From Stenotrophomonas sp. Ste86 (lineage in GTDB: Bacteria > Pseudomonadota > Gammaproteobacteria > Xanthomonadales > Xanthomonadaceae): a DNA stretch of 64,000 bases. The notes under the pieces were generated by a model, which saw nothing but the letters and a program-made list of their open reading frames with translations, was not told the DNA's origin and did not search any database. The translations under genes were made by a program, and so were the position numbers. This document shows positions 36,826-46,164 of this stretch, in pieces. The stretch covers positions 62,001-126,000 of the forward strand of contig NZ_JALJRW010000007.1 in the NCBI RefSeq assembly GCF_024519465.1, given 5' to 3'. How positions within the stretch are numbered: position 1 is the first letter of the stretch; the number at the start of each line of letters is the position of its first letter.

Positions 36826-37605
36826 ATGGATCAGATGAAACCCCCGCCGCGCTCGCGCAGTATTTACCTGCTGCCCAACCTGTTCACCACCGCCGGCCTG
36901 TTTGCCGGCTTCTACGCGATCATCGCGGCGGCCAACGGCGACTTCGTCAATGCCGCCATCGCCGTGTTCGTGGCGGCGGTCATGGACGGCCTGGACGGCC
37001 GCGTCGCCCGCCTGACCGGCACCAGCAGTGAATTCGGCGTGCAGTACGACTCGCTGGCCGACCTGGTCAGTTTCGGCATGGCCCCGGCGCTGGTGATGTA
37101 CCACTGGTCGCTGTCGTGGCTGAAATTCGACGACCCGGTGCTGGGCCGGGTCGGCTGGGCAGTGGCGTTCCTGTATGCGGCCTGCGCCGCGCTGCGCCTG
37201 GCCCGCTTCAACACCCAGGTCAGCGTGGTCGACAAGCGCTGGTTCATCGGACTGGCCAGCCCGGCGGCCGCCGGGTTGATGATGTCCTTCGTCTGGGCGT
37301 TCGCCGATGGCAACCTGGGCTGGGACGGCAACCAGCTGCGCTATGTCGCGCTGGGGGTGACCCTGGTGGCCGCCCTGCTGATGGTCAGCCGGATCCGCTT
37401 CTGGAGCTTCAAGGGCAGCGGCGAGAAGGGGCCGCGCTCGGACCGCGTGCCGTTCCTGGCGCTGGCCCTGGTGCCGATCGCCATCGCCATCATGGTCATC
37501 GACCTGCCGCGCGTGCTGTTCGCGGTGGGCATTGTCTACGCCTTGTCCGGGCCGGGTTACTGGCTGTGGCAGCGCGCCCGCAAGACGGCCGAGCCGCGCG
37601 CGTGA
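36826..37605 (+). CDS. pssA: CDP-diacylglycerol-serine O-phosphatidyltransferase
   Basis: A membrane enzyme of 259 residues that makes phosphatidylserine, the precursor of phosphatidylethanolamine. The CDP-alcohol phosphatidyltransferase motif is clear: DGLDGRVARLTGTSSEFGVQYDSLADLV covers DGxxAR, then G and two aspartates at the fixed spacing. About eight helices are predicted. The ATG at 36826 was chosen since it starts 15 residues before the first helix. The stop overlaps the next gene by 4 bp (GTGA). Confidence 0.94.
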   Translation: MDQMKPPPRSRSIYLLPNLFTTAGLFAGFYAIIAAANGDFVNAAIAVFVAAVMDGLDGRVARLTGTSSEFGVQYDSLADLVSFGMAPALVMYHWSLSWLKFDDPVLGRVGWAVAFLYAACAALRLARFNTQVSVVDKRWFIGLASPAAAGLMMSFVWAFADGNLGWDGNQLRYVALGVTLVAALLMVSRIRFWSFKGSGEKGPRSDRVPFLALALVPIAIAIMVIDLPRVLFAVGIVYALSGPGYWLWQRARKTAEPRA

Positions 37606-38087
37606 GCGATATCGGCCTGCCGCCACTGTGGTCCCCGGCGCAGCAGTCGTGGCTGCAGGCGATGGGCTACACGGTGTTTGTCGACGGGCAGATCGAAGAC
37701 GTGCCCGCGGCACCGGTTGAATTGAGCGTGGTCGCCGCTGCCCCGGTCCCGCCAGCGGCACGTGTCGCCGCGCCGGCCCCGGATGCCGCGCAGGCACCGG
37801 CCGAGGTGGCGCCGCCGCCGCGGCGCAGCGCCCCGACCCGGGTCGACGCGCCCGCACCGGTGGCCGGCCCGGTACGCGAGCGCGCGCCAGCCGGACGCCG
37901 TCCGGCAGTGCGCATGCCCGACCGGCTGCAGATCGCGCTGCTGAGGGCATCCGGCTGCAATCCGTCCGAACCGGAAACGCAGGTGTTGATGGCCGGCTGG
38001 AACCTGGAGGAACTGCGCGGCAATGCCGCTGCCAAGCGCGCGCTGTGGCCGCACTTGCGGGCCCTGCGCAAGCGGGGCCGTGCGTGA
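37602..38087 (+). CDS. holD: Candidate DNA polymerase III psi subunit (HolD-like)
   Basis: A protein of 161 residues with a GTG start that overlaps the pssA stop. The N-terminal 25 residues (PPLWSPAQQSWLQAMGYTVF) and the C-terminus (EELRGNAAAKRALWPHLRAL) flank a long alanine/proline-rich middle. The C-terminal segment matches that of E. coli HolD (DLRANPTARAALWQQI), and the N-terminus has the W..Q..LG pattern. As in E. coli, rimI follows directly, overlapping by 4 bp. HolD links the clamp loader to HolC, which is encoded at 42991-43416. The identity is inferred from short similarity plus gene order. Confidence 0.65.
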   Translation: MSDIGLPPLWSPAQQSWLQAMGYTVFVDGQIEDVPAAPVELSVVAAAPVPPAARVAAPAPDAAQAPAEVAPPPRRSAPTRVDAPAPVAGPVRERAPAGRRPAVRMPDRLQIALLRASGCNPSEPETQVLMAGWNLEELRGNAAAKRALWPHLRALRKRGRA

Positions 38088-38581
38088 GCGCGGTCAGCTC
38101 ACCCCGTCCGCTGTCCCTGCGCGCGCTGCGCGAGGCGGACATCGATGCGGTGATGCCGATCGAGCTGCGCGGCTATCCCTTCCCGTGGACCCGCGGCATC
38201 TTCGTGGACTGCCTGCGCGCCGGCTACCCGGCGCTGGCACTGGAAGACGACGGCGTGCTGGTCGGCTATGGCGTACTGAGCATCGCCGCCGACGAGGCGC
38301 ACGTGCTCAACGTCTGTGTCGACACGCAGAATCAGTCGCGCGGCCTGGGGCGCTATCTGTTCCGCGCGCTGGTCAAGCTGGCCCGCGACCAGGGCGCGCA
38401 GCGCGTGTTCCTCGAAGTGCGACCCTCCAATACGCCGGCGGTGGCGCTGTACCACAGCGAAGGCTTCAACGAAATCGGCCGCCGCCCGCGCTATTACCCG
38501 GCCCGCGAAGGACGCGAGGACGCGCTGGTGATGGCGATGGAACTGGTGGACGACGATATCCAGACGATGCCGCCGCTGTAA
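38084..38581 (+). CDS. rimI: Ribosomal-protein-alanine N-acetyltransferase
   Basis: A GNAT acetyltransferase of 165 residues. It has LRALREADIDAVMPIELRGYPFPWT, the acetyl-CoA-binding NQSRGLGRYLFRALVKLARDQG (Q-x-x-G-x-G pattern) and the C-terminal VRPSNTPAVALYHSEGFNEIGRRPRYY, all standard for RimI. It acetylates the N-terminus of ribosomal protein S18. The GTG start at 38084 overlaps the upstream stop codon; longer starts run into that gene. Confidence 0.92.
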   Translation: MSAVSSPRPLSLRALREADIDAVMPIELRGYPFPWTRGIFVDCLRAGYPALALEDDGVLVGYGVLSIAADEAHVLNVCVDTQNQSRGLGRYLFRALVKLARDQGAQRVFLEVRPSNTPAVALYHSEGFNEIGRRPRYYPAREGREDALVMAMELVDDDIQTMPPL

Positions 38582-38613
38582 CGGTACGGACATCGGAGGC
38601 CGACACGAACCCG

Positions 38614-38636
38614 GTAGAGCCGAGCCATGCTCGGCT
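38614..38636 (+). repeat. SMAG-like GTAG repeat, left member of an inverted pair
   Basis: GTAG followed by an 8-bp stem AGCCGAGC / GCTCGGCT with a three-base loop. It lies 32 bp after rimI. Its partner is at 38703-38725 in the opposite orientation. Confidence 0.82.
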
Positions 38637-38682
38637 GCTCCCCCGTGACCCACTCGGTCCGCCGTGATCCACTCGACCGGTT

Positions 38683-38725
38683 TGCCGCAGCTGCGCTGCG
38701 GCAGCCGAGCATGGCTCGGCTCTAC
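38683..38725 (-). repeat. SMAG-like GTAG repeat, right member, with adjoining hairpin
   Basis: The same stem AGCCGAGC / GCTCGGCT followed by CTAC, so GTAG-headed on the minus strand (38703-38725). Next to it is another hairpin, TGCCGCAG / CTGCGGCA with five-base loop (38683-38703). The pair sits between converging rimI and the EamA gene. Confidence 0.8.
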
Positions 38726-38786
38726 CATCATTGCCTTCCCTGGCCACCTCTGCGTCTGGCGCTGGGCCGTGGGTGCATCGTGTGCG

Positions 38787-39611
38787 TCAAGCGAGCCGCA
38801 ACACCGCCGCACCCAGCACGATCAAGCCCGCCGCGATCCAGCGCTGCCGGGTGACCCGCTCATGCAGGATGAACGCCGAGATCAGGATGCCGAACAGGAT
38901 CGAGGTTTCGCGCAGGGCGGAAATCATCGCCACCGGGGCGACCGTCATCGCCCATAGCGCCAGCGCGTAGGAGGTGAGAGTGCCGACGCCGCCGACCACT
39001 CCGTACTGCCAGTTGGCACGCGCATACGTGCGCAGCGCCGCGGCACGCGTGCACAGCGCCCAGATCGGCAACGGGAGGCCCGACAACAGGAACAGCCACA
39101 GCGTGTAGCTCAGCGCCGCACCGGAGTGACGCGCGCCCCAGGCATCCACCAGGGTGTAGGTGGCAATGACGCCGGCGTTGAGCAGTGGCAGCCACAGGTG
39201 CTGGCGTGAGATGCCACGCGTCATGCACAGGATGCCGGCGCAGATAAGCGCGATGCCGGCCCAGGCGATCCATGCCAGACGCTCGTCGATAAACAACGTG
39301 CCCACCACCGCGACCAGGATCGGCGCGCAGCCTCGCATCAGCGGGTAGGACGCGCTCATGTCGGTCAGCCGGTAAGTGCGGGCGACCAGTACGTAGTAGA
39401 TGACCTGCAACGCGGTGGACGCGGCAAGCCACGGCCAACTCTGCGCTGCGGGGGCGGGCAGGAACGGCAGGCCGATCGCAGCGAGGATCGCCGCCGAGCC
39501 GGTGACCAGGATCGTGGTCAGCAGCGTGTCGGCGCCGCGTTTGACGATGGCGTTCCAGCTGGCATGCAGCAGCGCGGCGAACAGCACGATGCAGAAGATG
39601 GAGAGCGACAT
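38787..39611 (-). CDS. EamA/DMT-superfamily transporter
   Basis: A membrane protein of 274 residues with about ten helices in two EamA-type repeats. Recognisable pieces are LHASWNAIVKRGAD, TYRLTDMSASYPLMRGCAPILVA, LALWAMTVAPVAMISALRETSILFG and the end LGAAVLRLA. DMT transporters export metabolites or amino acids; the substrate is unknown. The ATG at 39611 (MSLSIFC) begins just before the first helix; a TTG five codons upstream is less likely. Confidence 0.88.
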   Translation of the reverse strand: MSLSIFCIVLFAALLHASWNAIVKRGADTLLTTILVTGSAAILAAIGLPFLPAPAAQSWPWLAASTALQVIYYVLVARTYRLTDMSASYPLMRGCAPILVAVVGTLFIDERLAWIAWAGIALICAGILCMTRGISRQHLWLPLLNAGVIATYTLVDAWGARHSGAALSYTLWLFLLSGLPLPIWALCTRAAALRTYARANWQYGVVGGVGTLTSYALALWAMTVAPVAMISALRETSILFGILISAFILHERVTRQRWIAAGLIVLGAAVLRLA

Positions 39612-39945
39612 CGTGTCGGCAGGCAATCATTGCGTGGACGAACCCGCATGATGCCGCAGATGCGCGGTGGCGCCCAACATCGCCGCGGTAGAGCCACCCC
39701 ACGGGTGACTGCACGTAACCCGGGTAGAGCCACCCCATGGGTGGCTGCACGTAACCCGGGTAGAGCCACCCCACGGGTGGCTGCACGTAACCCGGGTAGA
39801 GCCACCCCACGGGTGGCTGCACGTAACCCGGGTAGAGCCACCCCACGGGTGGCTGCACGTAACCCGCCACGGAGAGCAGCCACCCATGGGGTGGCTCTAC
39901 CTCCAACCCACGCCGTGTTCCGGTATCCGGGTGGCTTCCCGGCGA
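39612..39945. other. 334-bp region between valS and the EamA gene
   Basis: The gap is mostly a tandem array of GTAG stem-loops (39688-39901). The 76 bp next to the EamA gene presumably carry its translation signals; no clear promoter was seen. Frames across the array encode a repetitive Pro/Gly/Trp peptide and are not supported. Confidence 0.7.
39688..39901 (+). repeat. Tandem array of five 36-bp SMAG-like units plus one inverted unit
   Basis: GTAG recurs exactly every 36 bp at 39688, 39724, 39760, 39796 and 39832. Each unit has the stem AGCCACCC / GGGTGGCT (the first unit has GGGTGACT) and a tail GCACGTAACCCG. After the fifth unit a copy in reverse orientation ends with CTAC at 39900. There are no unique spacers, so it is not a CRISPR. 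It would form a series of hairpins in the RNA downstream of valS. Confidence 0.92.
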
Positions 39946-42714
39946 TTACAGCTTCGCGCGCTGTCCGCGCAGGCCGTCCAGCTGGGCGGTCCATTCGACC
40001 AGGCGCACACGCTCCTGTTCGACCACGGCCGCCGGTACCTTGTCGGTGAACTTGGCCAGCTTGGTCTCGCTCTTTTCCTTCTCCGACTCCACCCGGGCGA
40101 TTTCCTTGTCCAGGCGTGCGCGTTCGGCGCCCAGGTCGACCAAGCCCTCCAGTGGCACCAGCAAGGTCAGATCGCCCACGATCGCGGCTGCGGCCGGCGG
40201 GGTGTCACTGCCGTTGGCCAGCCACTCGATGCGCTCCAGCTTGAGCAGGAAGGACAGCGAGGAGGTGAAGCGGGTCATGCGCGCGCGGTCGTCGTCGTTG
40301 CCCCCCTGCAGCAGCAGGCTGACCTGCTTGGACGGCGGCACGTTCAATTCGCTGCGCACGCGGCGCAGCGCGTTGACCATCGACTTCACCCATTCCACGT
40401 CGGCCTCGGCGCGGGCGAAATCCCCGGCGAACTCCTCGGCGGTCGGGTACGGACGCAGCGAGAGGGTGTCCTCGGTGATGCCCAGGCGCGGAGCGACCTG
40501 GCGCCACAGCTGCTCGGTGACGAACGGGGTCAGCGGGTGCAGCAGGCGCAGCAGCGCTTCGAGCACGTACAGCAGGGTGTGGCGGGTGCTGTTGGCATCG
40601 TCGGCATCGGCACCGTTGAGCGCCGGCTTGGTCAGTTCCAGGAACCAGTCGCAGAACTCGTTCCAGGCGAACTCGTACAGGCACTGCGCGAGCAGGTCGA
40701 AGCGGTAGTTGGCGTAGTGCGTCTGCGCCTCGGTCGACACCGCCGCCAGCCGCGACAGGATCCAGCGCTCGGCATCGGTGCGCGGCTGCGGCACGCCGGT
40801 GAAGCTGCTGCCCTCGGTGTTCATCAGGGTGAAGCGGCTGGCGTTCCACAGCTTGTTGCAGAAGTTCTTGTAGCCCTCGGCGCGGCTCATGTCGAACTTG
40901 ATGTCGCGGCCGTGGGTGGCCAGGGCGGCGATGGTGAAGCGCAGCGCATCGGCACCGTGGGCGATGATGCCCTCGGGGAATTCGCGGCGGGTGGCCTTCT
41001 CGATCTTCGGCGCGTCCTTGGGCTTCATCAGCCCGGTGGTGCGCTTGGCGATCAGGTCCTCGAGCGAGATGCCGTCGATGATGTCCAACGGATCGAGCAC
41101 GTTGCCCTTGGACTTGGACATCTTCTGACCCTGCGCATCGCGGATCAGGCCGGTCATGTAGATGTCCTTGAACGGAATCTTCCCGGTGAAGCTGTCGGTG
41201 GCCATGATCATGCGGGCCACCCAGAAGAAGATGATGTCAAAGCCGGTGACCAGCACCGCCGAGGGCAGGTAGCGCTCGAAACCGCGCGCGTCCATCGCCT
41301 GCTCGTTCGGCCAGCCCAGGGTGGAGAACGGCCACAGCTGCGAGGAGAACCAGGTCTCCAGCACGTCGCTGTCCTGGTGCAGGGCGACATCGGCGGCAAG
41401 GTTGTTCTTCGCGCGTGCCTCGGCTTCGTCGCGGCCGACATAGCAGTTGCCCGCCTCGTCGAACCACGCCGGGATGCGATGGCCCCACCACAGCTGGCGG
41501 CTGATGCACCAGTCCTGGATGTTCTCCATCCAGTGGCGGTAGGTGTTGATCCAGTTGGCCGGCACGAACTGGATCGACCCGTTCTCCACCAGCTCCAGGC
41601 CGCGCTTGGCCAGCACGTCCATCTTCACGAACCACTGGTCGGTCAGGTACGGCTCGATCACCTGCTGGGTACGATCGCCCCGCGGCACCTGCAGCTTGTG
41701 CGCCTTGGTTTCGACCAGGATGCCGAGGTCTTCGAGCTCGGCCAGAATCACCTTGCGCGCTTCGTAACGGTCCAGCCCGCGATATTTTTCCGGGGCGTTG
41801 TCGTTGATCGCCGCCGTCGGGGTGAACAGGTTGATCATCGGCAGGTTGTGGCGCACGCCGACCTGGTAATCGTTGAAGTCGTGCGCCGGGGTGACCTTGA
41901 CCACGCCGGTGCCGAACGCACGGTCGACATAGTCATCGGCGATCACCGGAATCTCGCGGTCGGTCAGCGGCAGCTTCACCATCTTGCCGATCAGGTGCGC
42001 ATAGCGTTCGTCTTCGGGGTGCACCATGACCGCGGTGTCGCCCAGCATGGTTTCCGGACGCGTGGTGGCCACGGTCAGGGTGCCGCTGCCATCGGCCAGC
42101 GGGTAGCTGATCGACCACAGGAAACCGTCTTCTTCCACGCTTTCCACTTCCAGGTCGGAAATGGCCGTCTTCAGCACCGGGTCCCAGTTGACCAGGCGCT
42201 GCCCACGGTAGATCAGGCCCTGCTCGTGCCAGCGCACGAAGGCTTCGATCACTGCCTCGGACGGCTGCGGGTCCATGGTGAAGGTGCTGCGCGACCAGTC
42301 GCTGGAGGTGCCCAGGCGGCGCATCTGGCGCTCGATGGTGTCACCGGACTGCGCCTTCCATTCCCACACCTTCTCGATGAAACCCTCGCGGCCCAGCGAA
42401 TCGCGGGTCTCGCCCTGGCCGGCCAGCGCCAGGTTGCGGCTGACCACCATCTCGGTGGCAATGCCGGCGTGGTCGGTTCCCACCTGCCACAACGTGTCGT
42501 AGCCGCGCATGCGGTGATAGCGCACCAGCGCGTCCATCAGGGTCTGCTGGAAGGCATGGCCCATGTGCAGCGTGCCGGTCACGTTCGGCGGCGGCAGCAG
42601 GATGGTGTACGGCTCGCCCTTGCCGGACGGCTTGAAATGGCCGGCCTTCTCCCACGAGTCGTACAACTCGGTTTCAAAGGATTTGGGGTCGTAGCTGGGG
42701 GCGAGTTGGGTCAT
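39946..42714 (-). CDS. valS: Valyl-tRNA synthetase
   Basis: A class I aminoacyl-tRNA synthetase of 922 residues. The HIGH-type motif is in [12 protein letters not shown], followed by [11 protein letters not shown]. The editing domain contains [17 protein letters not shown], and [14 protein letters not shown] gives the KMSKS loop. The C-terminal 70 residues form the coiled-coil arm with many charged residues ([20 protein letters not shown]). It is the last gene of pepA-holC-yqaE-valS, and a hairpin array follows it. Confidence 0.98.
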   Translation of the reverse strand: MTQLAPSYDPKSFETELYDSWEKAGHFKPSGKGEPYTILLPPPNVTGTLHMGHAFQQTLMDALVRYHRMRGYDTLWQVGTDHAGIATEMVVSRNLALAGQGETRDSLGREGFIEKVWEWKAQSGDTIERQMRRLGTSSDWSRSTFTMDPQPSEAVIEAFVRWHEQGLIYRGQRLVNWDPVLKTAISDLEVESVEEDGFLWSISYPLADGSGTLTVATTRPETMLGDTAVMVHPEDERYAHLIGKMVKLPLTDREIPVIADDYVDRAFGTGVVKVTPAHDFNDYQVGVRHNLPMINLFTPTAAINDNAPEKYRGLDRYEARKVILAELEDLGILVETKAHKLQVPRGDRTQQVIEPYLTDQWFVKMDVLAKRGLELVENGSIQFVPANWINTYRHWMENIQDWCISRQLWWGHRIPAWFDEAGNCYVGRDEAEARAKNNLAADVALHQDSDVLETWFSSQLWPFSTLGWPNEQAMDARGFERYLPSAVLVTGFDIIFFWVARMIMATDSFTGKIPFKDIYMTGLIRDAQGQKMSKSKGNVLDPLDIIDGISLEDLIAKRTTGLMKPKDAPKIEKATRREFPEGIIAHGADALRFTIAALATHGRDIKFDMSRAEGYKNFCNKLWNASRFTLMNTEGSSFTGVPQPRTDAERWILSRLAAVSTEAQTHYANYRFDLLAQCLYEFAWNEFCDWFLELTKPALNGADADDANSTRHTLLYVLEALLRLLHPLTPFVTEQLWRQVAPRLGITEDTLSLRPYPTAEEFAGDFARAEADVEWVKSMVNALRRVRSELNVPPSKQVSLLLQGGNDDDRARMTRFTSSLSFLLKLERIEWLANGSDTPPAAAAIVGDLTLLVPLEGLVDLGAERARLDKEIARVESEKEKSETKLAKFTDKVPAAVVEQERVRLVEWTAQLDGLRGQRAKL

Positions 42715-42756
42715 GCGGGAACCAGGATCGAAGACGAAAGGTGGGGTGCCGGAAGT

Positions 42757-42945
42757 TCAGCGCCCGAGGGCGCGACGGATCTTCTGGTCGGTATGGAACT
42801 GCGAGACCGCGTAGGCGGCCCAGATCGCGGCGGGCAGCCAGCCGATCAGCGTGATTTGCAGGATCAGGCAGAGGATGCCTGCGATCGGGCGGCCGATGGT
42901 GAAGAAGGCGAACCAGGGGAAGATCAGGGCGATCAACAGGCGCAT
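42757..42945 (-). CDS. YqaE/Pmp3-family small membrane protein
   Basis: A protein of 62 residues with two helices joined by a short loop. The pattern (LIFPWFAFFTIGRPIAGILC, LIGWLPAAIWAAYAV) is that of the YqaE/Pmp3 proteolipid family. Members respond to osmotic and salt stress and affect membrane potential. The ATG at 42945 has GGAG seven bases upstream. It is inserted between holC and valS, which are adjacent in many proteobacteria. Confidence 0.88.
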   Translation of the reverse strand: MRLLIALIFPWFAFFTIGRPIAGILCLILQITLIGWLPAAIWAAYAVSQFHTDQKIRRALGR

Positions 42946-42990
42946 CAAGAGGCTCCGGGTGCGGCGGCGGCCCGAGGGGCGCCGCGCGGG

Positions 42991-43416
42991 TTACATGTCG
43001 TACTTGTTCAGGTCAAAGCCCAGCGCCTTGTACTGGCGCCAGCGCTCGCGCAGCGGCTCGCGCGCTTCCGAGTCGGCCGGCACCACTTCCAGCACGCGGT
43101 CGCACTCGGCCAGGTAGGGGTCATCGCGCAGGTTGATCACCAGCGGGCGCGCCGGGGCTGGCGTGCCGGGCACGGCGATCAGCACCAGCGCTTCTTCCTC
43201 GTCCATGTCTTCGCCGGCGATCTGATGCGGGATGTAGGCGTCGTTGTCGAACGCCCACAGCAGCTCGTCCAGCTCCTCGGCCTGGGCCTGGTCGCGTGCC
43301 AGCACCAGGGTGAACAGCCCGGCGTCGTTGGCCTTGCGGGCCAGTTCGCAGACCAGGCGCAAGGGCTCGGTCAGGAAGCGGGGCTTGGCGATCAGGTAGA
43401 AATCAGCACGGGACAT
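42991..43416 (-). CDS. holC: DNA polymerase III chi subunit
   Basis: A protein of 141 residues. The N-terminus MSRADFYLIAKPRFL, then RLVCELARKANDAGLFTLVLARDQAQAEELDELLWAFDNDAYIPH (positions about 16-62), and LINLRDDPY-like strand are typical for HolC. Chi links the clamp loader, through psi, to single-stranded DNA-binding protein. The ATG at 43416 was chosen because similarity starts there. The gene follows pepA by 85 bp, as in E. coli. Confidence 0.92.
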   Translation of the reverse strand: MSRADFYLIAKPRFLTEPLRLVCELARKANDAGLFTLVLARDQAQAEELDELLWAFDNDAYIPHQIAGEDMDEEEALVLIAVPGTPAPARPLVINLRDDPYLAECDRVLEVVPADSEAREPLRERWRQYKALGFDLNKYDM

Positions 43417-43501
43417 GGCAGGGCCTGGAGCGGAGGGAGAACCCGGCGCCAGGCCGGGCGGGATCGCGGCCACCGCCAGGCGGCCGCGATCGGGCAGGGC
43501 A

Positions 43502-44980
43502 TCAGGCGCGGGCGACCTGGTCCAGCAGCCACTGGCTCAGCAGGCCGACCGGACGACCGGTGGCCATGCCGCGCTTGCCTTCGTCGCTGGCCACGCCGGC
43601 GATGTCCAGGTGGGCCCAGCGCTGGCCGTCGGTGAAGCGCGACAGGAAGCAGCCGGCGGTGATCGCACCGGCCCAGCGGCCGCCGATGTTGTAGACGTCG
43701 GCAAAGCTGGAATCCAGCATCGGCTGGTATTCGTCCCACAGCGGCAGGCGCCAGGCGCGGTCGAACACGTGCTCGCCGGCGGCCAGCAGTTCGTTGGCCA
43801 GGTCGTCATGCTTGGTCATCAGGCCGGCGGTCTGGTGGCCCAGCGCGACCAGGCAGGCGCCGGTGAGGGTGGCCACGTCGACCAGCGCGGCCGGCTCGAA
43901 GCGCTGGGCGTAGGTGAGGGCGTCGCACAGGATCAGGCGGCCTTCGGCGTCGGTATTGCCCACTTCGATGGTCTTGCCCGACATCGAGGTGATCACGTCC
44001 GACGGGCGGTAGGCGTTGCCGTCGATGGCGTTTTCCACCGCCGGCACCACCACCACCAGGTTCAGCGGCAGTTTGGCGGTGACCGCCGCGACGAAGGTGC
44101 CGATGACGTTGGCACCGCCGCACATGTCGTACTTCATCTCTTCGATGCCGCCCTGGGTCTTCAGGTTGACGCCACCGGTATCGAAGGTGATGCCCTTGCC
44201 GACCAGCACGTAGGGCTTGGCGTCGCCGCCGTTGCTCCACTTCAGCACCACCAGGCGCGGGCGGTTGGCCGAGCCACGGGCCACGGCCAGCAGCGAGCCC
44301 ATGCCCAGCGCTTCCATCTGGTGCTCGTCCAGGATCTCCGCTTCGGCACCCTCGTGGGCCTGGGCGAACGTCACCGAGGACTCGGCCAGGTAGGCCGGGG
44401 TGCAGAAGTTCGGCGGCAGGTTGCCCAGCTCGCGGGCGTACTGCACGCCGGCGGCGATGGCCTGGCCCTGGACCAGCGCCTGGGTGTCGGTGCCGGCGAT
44501 GGCCAGCTGGGTCAGGCCCGGCGCTTCGACCTTCTTCTTGCCCAGCGTGGCGCTGTAGCGGTAGGCCGCGTGGTCGGCGGTGATGATGGCCTGGCGGATG
44601 TTCCAGGCGGCATCGCGGCCCTTGACCTCGATCTCGGTCAGGGTCAGCAGCGCGTGGTGGTTGACCCCGCTCTTCAACGCGCGGCTGGCATCGCCCACCG
44701 CCTTGAGGTACTGCGGGACGCCGAACTTGGCCGGTTCGCCCAGCCCGACCACCAGCACGCGCGGCGCGTTGACGCCGGGCAGGTCGTGCAGCAGGGTGGT
44801 GACGCCGGTCTTGCCGCCGACATCGCCGCGGGCCACCAGGGCCGACAGGCGACCACCGGAGGCGGTGTCCAGGGCCTGTGCCGCCGGGCTCAGGGTCTGG
44901 TCGGCATAGGCGCCGACGATGACGCAATCGAACGCGGCCGAGGCCGGCGTTGCGTGGTTCAGGGTGAATTCCAGGGCCAT
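43502..44980 (-). CDS. pepA: Leucyl aminopeptidase (family M17)
   Basis: A cytosolic aminopeptidase of 492 residues. The C-terminal catalytic domain has [30 protein letters not shown] and the family signature [14 protein letters not shown], which carry the two-zinc site and catalytic lysine and arginine. In gammaproteobacteria PepA also binds DNA (XerCD recombination of plasmids, gene control). It is divergent from lptF with a gap of 104 bp, and begins the pepA-holC-yqaE-valS gene set. Confidence 0.97.
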   Translation of the reverse strand: MALEFTLNHATPASAAFDCVIVGAYADQTLSPAAQALDTASGGRLSALVARGDVGGKTGVTTLLHDLPGVNAPRVLVVGLGEPAKFGVPQYLKAVGDASRALKSGVNHHALLTLTEIEVKGRDAAWNIRQAIITADHAAYRYSATLGKKKVEAPGLTQLAIAGTDTQALVQGQAIAAGVQYARELGNLPPNFCTPAYLAESSVTFAQAHEGAEAEILDEHQMEALGMGSLLAVARGSANRPRLVVLKWSNGGDAKPYVLVGKGITFDTGGVNLKTQGGIEEMKYDMCGGANVIGTFVAAVTAKLPLNLVVVVPAVENAIDGNAYRPSDVITSMSGKTIEVGNTDAEGRLILCDALTYAQRFEPAALVDVATLTGACLVALGHQTAGLMTKHDDLANELLAAGEHVFDRAWRLPLWDEYQPMLDSSFADVYNIGGRWAGAITAGCFLSRFTDGQRWAHLDIAGVASDEGKRGMATGRPVGLLSQWLLDQVARA

Positions 44981-45084
44981 TGATCAGATTCCGTTGGCAA
45001 ATCCGTACAATCGCGAGCTGTTTACGTCCCGTCGGTAGACTGGGCAGCATCGCGAACGAATCCGAGAGTTTAAACCACCGCCCC

Positions 45085-46164
45085 ATGTCGAAGCTCGATC
45101 GCTATCTCCTGCGTGATTTCGTCCAGAGTTTCCTGGCCACCCTCATCGTTCTGCTGGTGGTGAGTGTCGGCGGTGTCCTGGTGGACATCCTCGGCAACAT
45201 CGCCGACGGCCGCCTGCCCGCCCGCCTGCTGTTCTCCCAGCTGGGCCTGCAGTTCATCGTCTACATGCCGCTGATCCTGCCGCTGGCGCTGATGCTGGGG
45301 CTGATGCTGGCCACCGCACGGCTCTACCGCGACTCGGAAATGGCGGTGCTGACTGCGATCGGGGTGGGCCCGAAGCGGCTGCTGCGCCCGGTGCTGATGC
45401 TGGTGCTGCCGGTGGTGGGGCTGATCGCCCTGTGTTCGCTGTGGCTGGGCCCGTGGGCCGACCGCACCGGCGAGACCATGATCGAGGAGGCCAACCGCAG
45501 TGTGGTGATGGCCGGCCTGGAGTCGGGCAAATTCACTACCCTGCCCAACGGCGGGGTGGTCTACCTGTCCTCGGTATCGCCCGATGGCACCCAGCTGGGC
45601 AAGGTGTTCATGCAGCGGCAGAAGGAAGACCGCATCGAGGTGGTGTCGGCCGATCGCGGCCGGATGTTCTTCGAGGGCGCCCGCCAGCGCTACCTGGAGC
45701 TGGAAGACGGCCACCAGGTCGAAGGCCCGGCCAACGGCGCCCTGGACTACAAGCTGATGACCTTCGCGCGCAACGATGTGGCCATGCCCGACGGCGCCGA
45801 CACCCGCGACAAGGACGACCCGGAGCTGCTGCCGACCGGGCAGCTGTTCGGCGATGCGCGCCCGGCCGCGCAGGCGCAGCTGCATTCGCGCATCACCCCG
45901 CCGCTGATCGCGCTGGCCTTTGCGTTGATGACGCTGCCGCTGGCGCGCAGTTCGCCGCGCCAGCAGCGCTACGGGCGGATGATGCTGGCGTTCCTGGCCT
46001 ACATGGTGGGCATGAACCTGATGTTCATCGGCACGCGCTGGATCGCCGATGGAAAATTGTCCGGCAGTGTCGGCTTGTGGTGGCTGAGCCTGCCGCTGCT
46101 GGCGCTGGCGATCTGGATGTACCTGCGTGATGGCAAGCTGTCGCGCCCGCGGAGGACCGCATGA
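45085..46164 (+). CDS. lptF: LPS export ABC transporter permease LptF
   Basis: A permease of 359 residues with three N-terminal and three C-terminal helices around a periplasmic beta-jellyroll domain. Features include MSKLDRYLLRDFVQSFLATL, the coupling region ARLYRDSEMAVLTAIGVGPKRLL and LARSSPRQQRYGRM. With LptG and LptB it extracts LPS from the inner membrane. The ATG at 45085 was chosen by family N-terminus; a longer in-frame extension reaches into pepA. It overlaps lptG by 4 bp. Confidence 0.96.
   Translation: MSKLDRYLLRDFVQSFLATLIVLLVVSVGGVLVDILGNIADGRLPARLLFSQLGLQFIVYMPLILPLALMLGLMLATARLYRDSEMAVLTAIGVGPKRLLRPVLMLVLPVVGLIALCSLWLGPWADRTGETMIEEANRSVVMAGLESGKFTTLPNGGVVYLSSVSPDGTQLGKVFMQRQKEDRIEVVSADRGRMFFEGARQRYLELEDGHQVEGPANGALDYKLMTFARNDVAMPDGADTRDKDDPELLPTGQLFGDARPAAQAQLHSRITPPLIALAFALMTLPLARSSPRQQRYGRMMLAFLAYMVGMNLMFIGTRWIADGKLSGSVGLWWLSLPLLALAIWMYLRDGKLSRPRRTA

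Noticed and set aside
39688..39901. Possible CRISPR array (36-bp period)
   Set aside because: The units are contiguous and carry the repeat itself over the whole 36 bp; there are no unique spacers, and no cas genes are near. It is a stem-loop tandem repeat.
38860..39906. Repetitive Pro/Gly/Trp-rich protein (348 codons, minus strand)
   Set aside because: The repetitive part is the translated GTAG repeat array and the rest is a shadow frame of the EamA gene.
39886..43635. Plus-strand open frame of 1,249 codons
   Set aside because: It is antisense to valS, yqaE and holC, which have clear family motifs. Long antisense frames are expected at this GC content.
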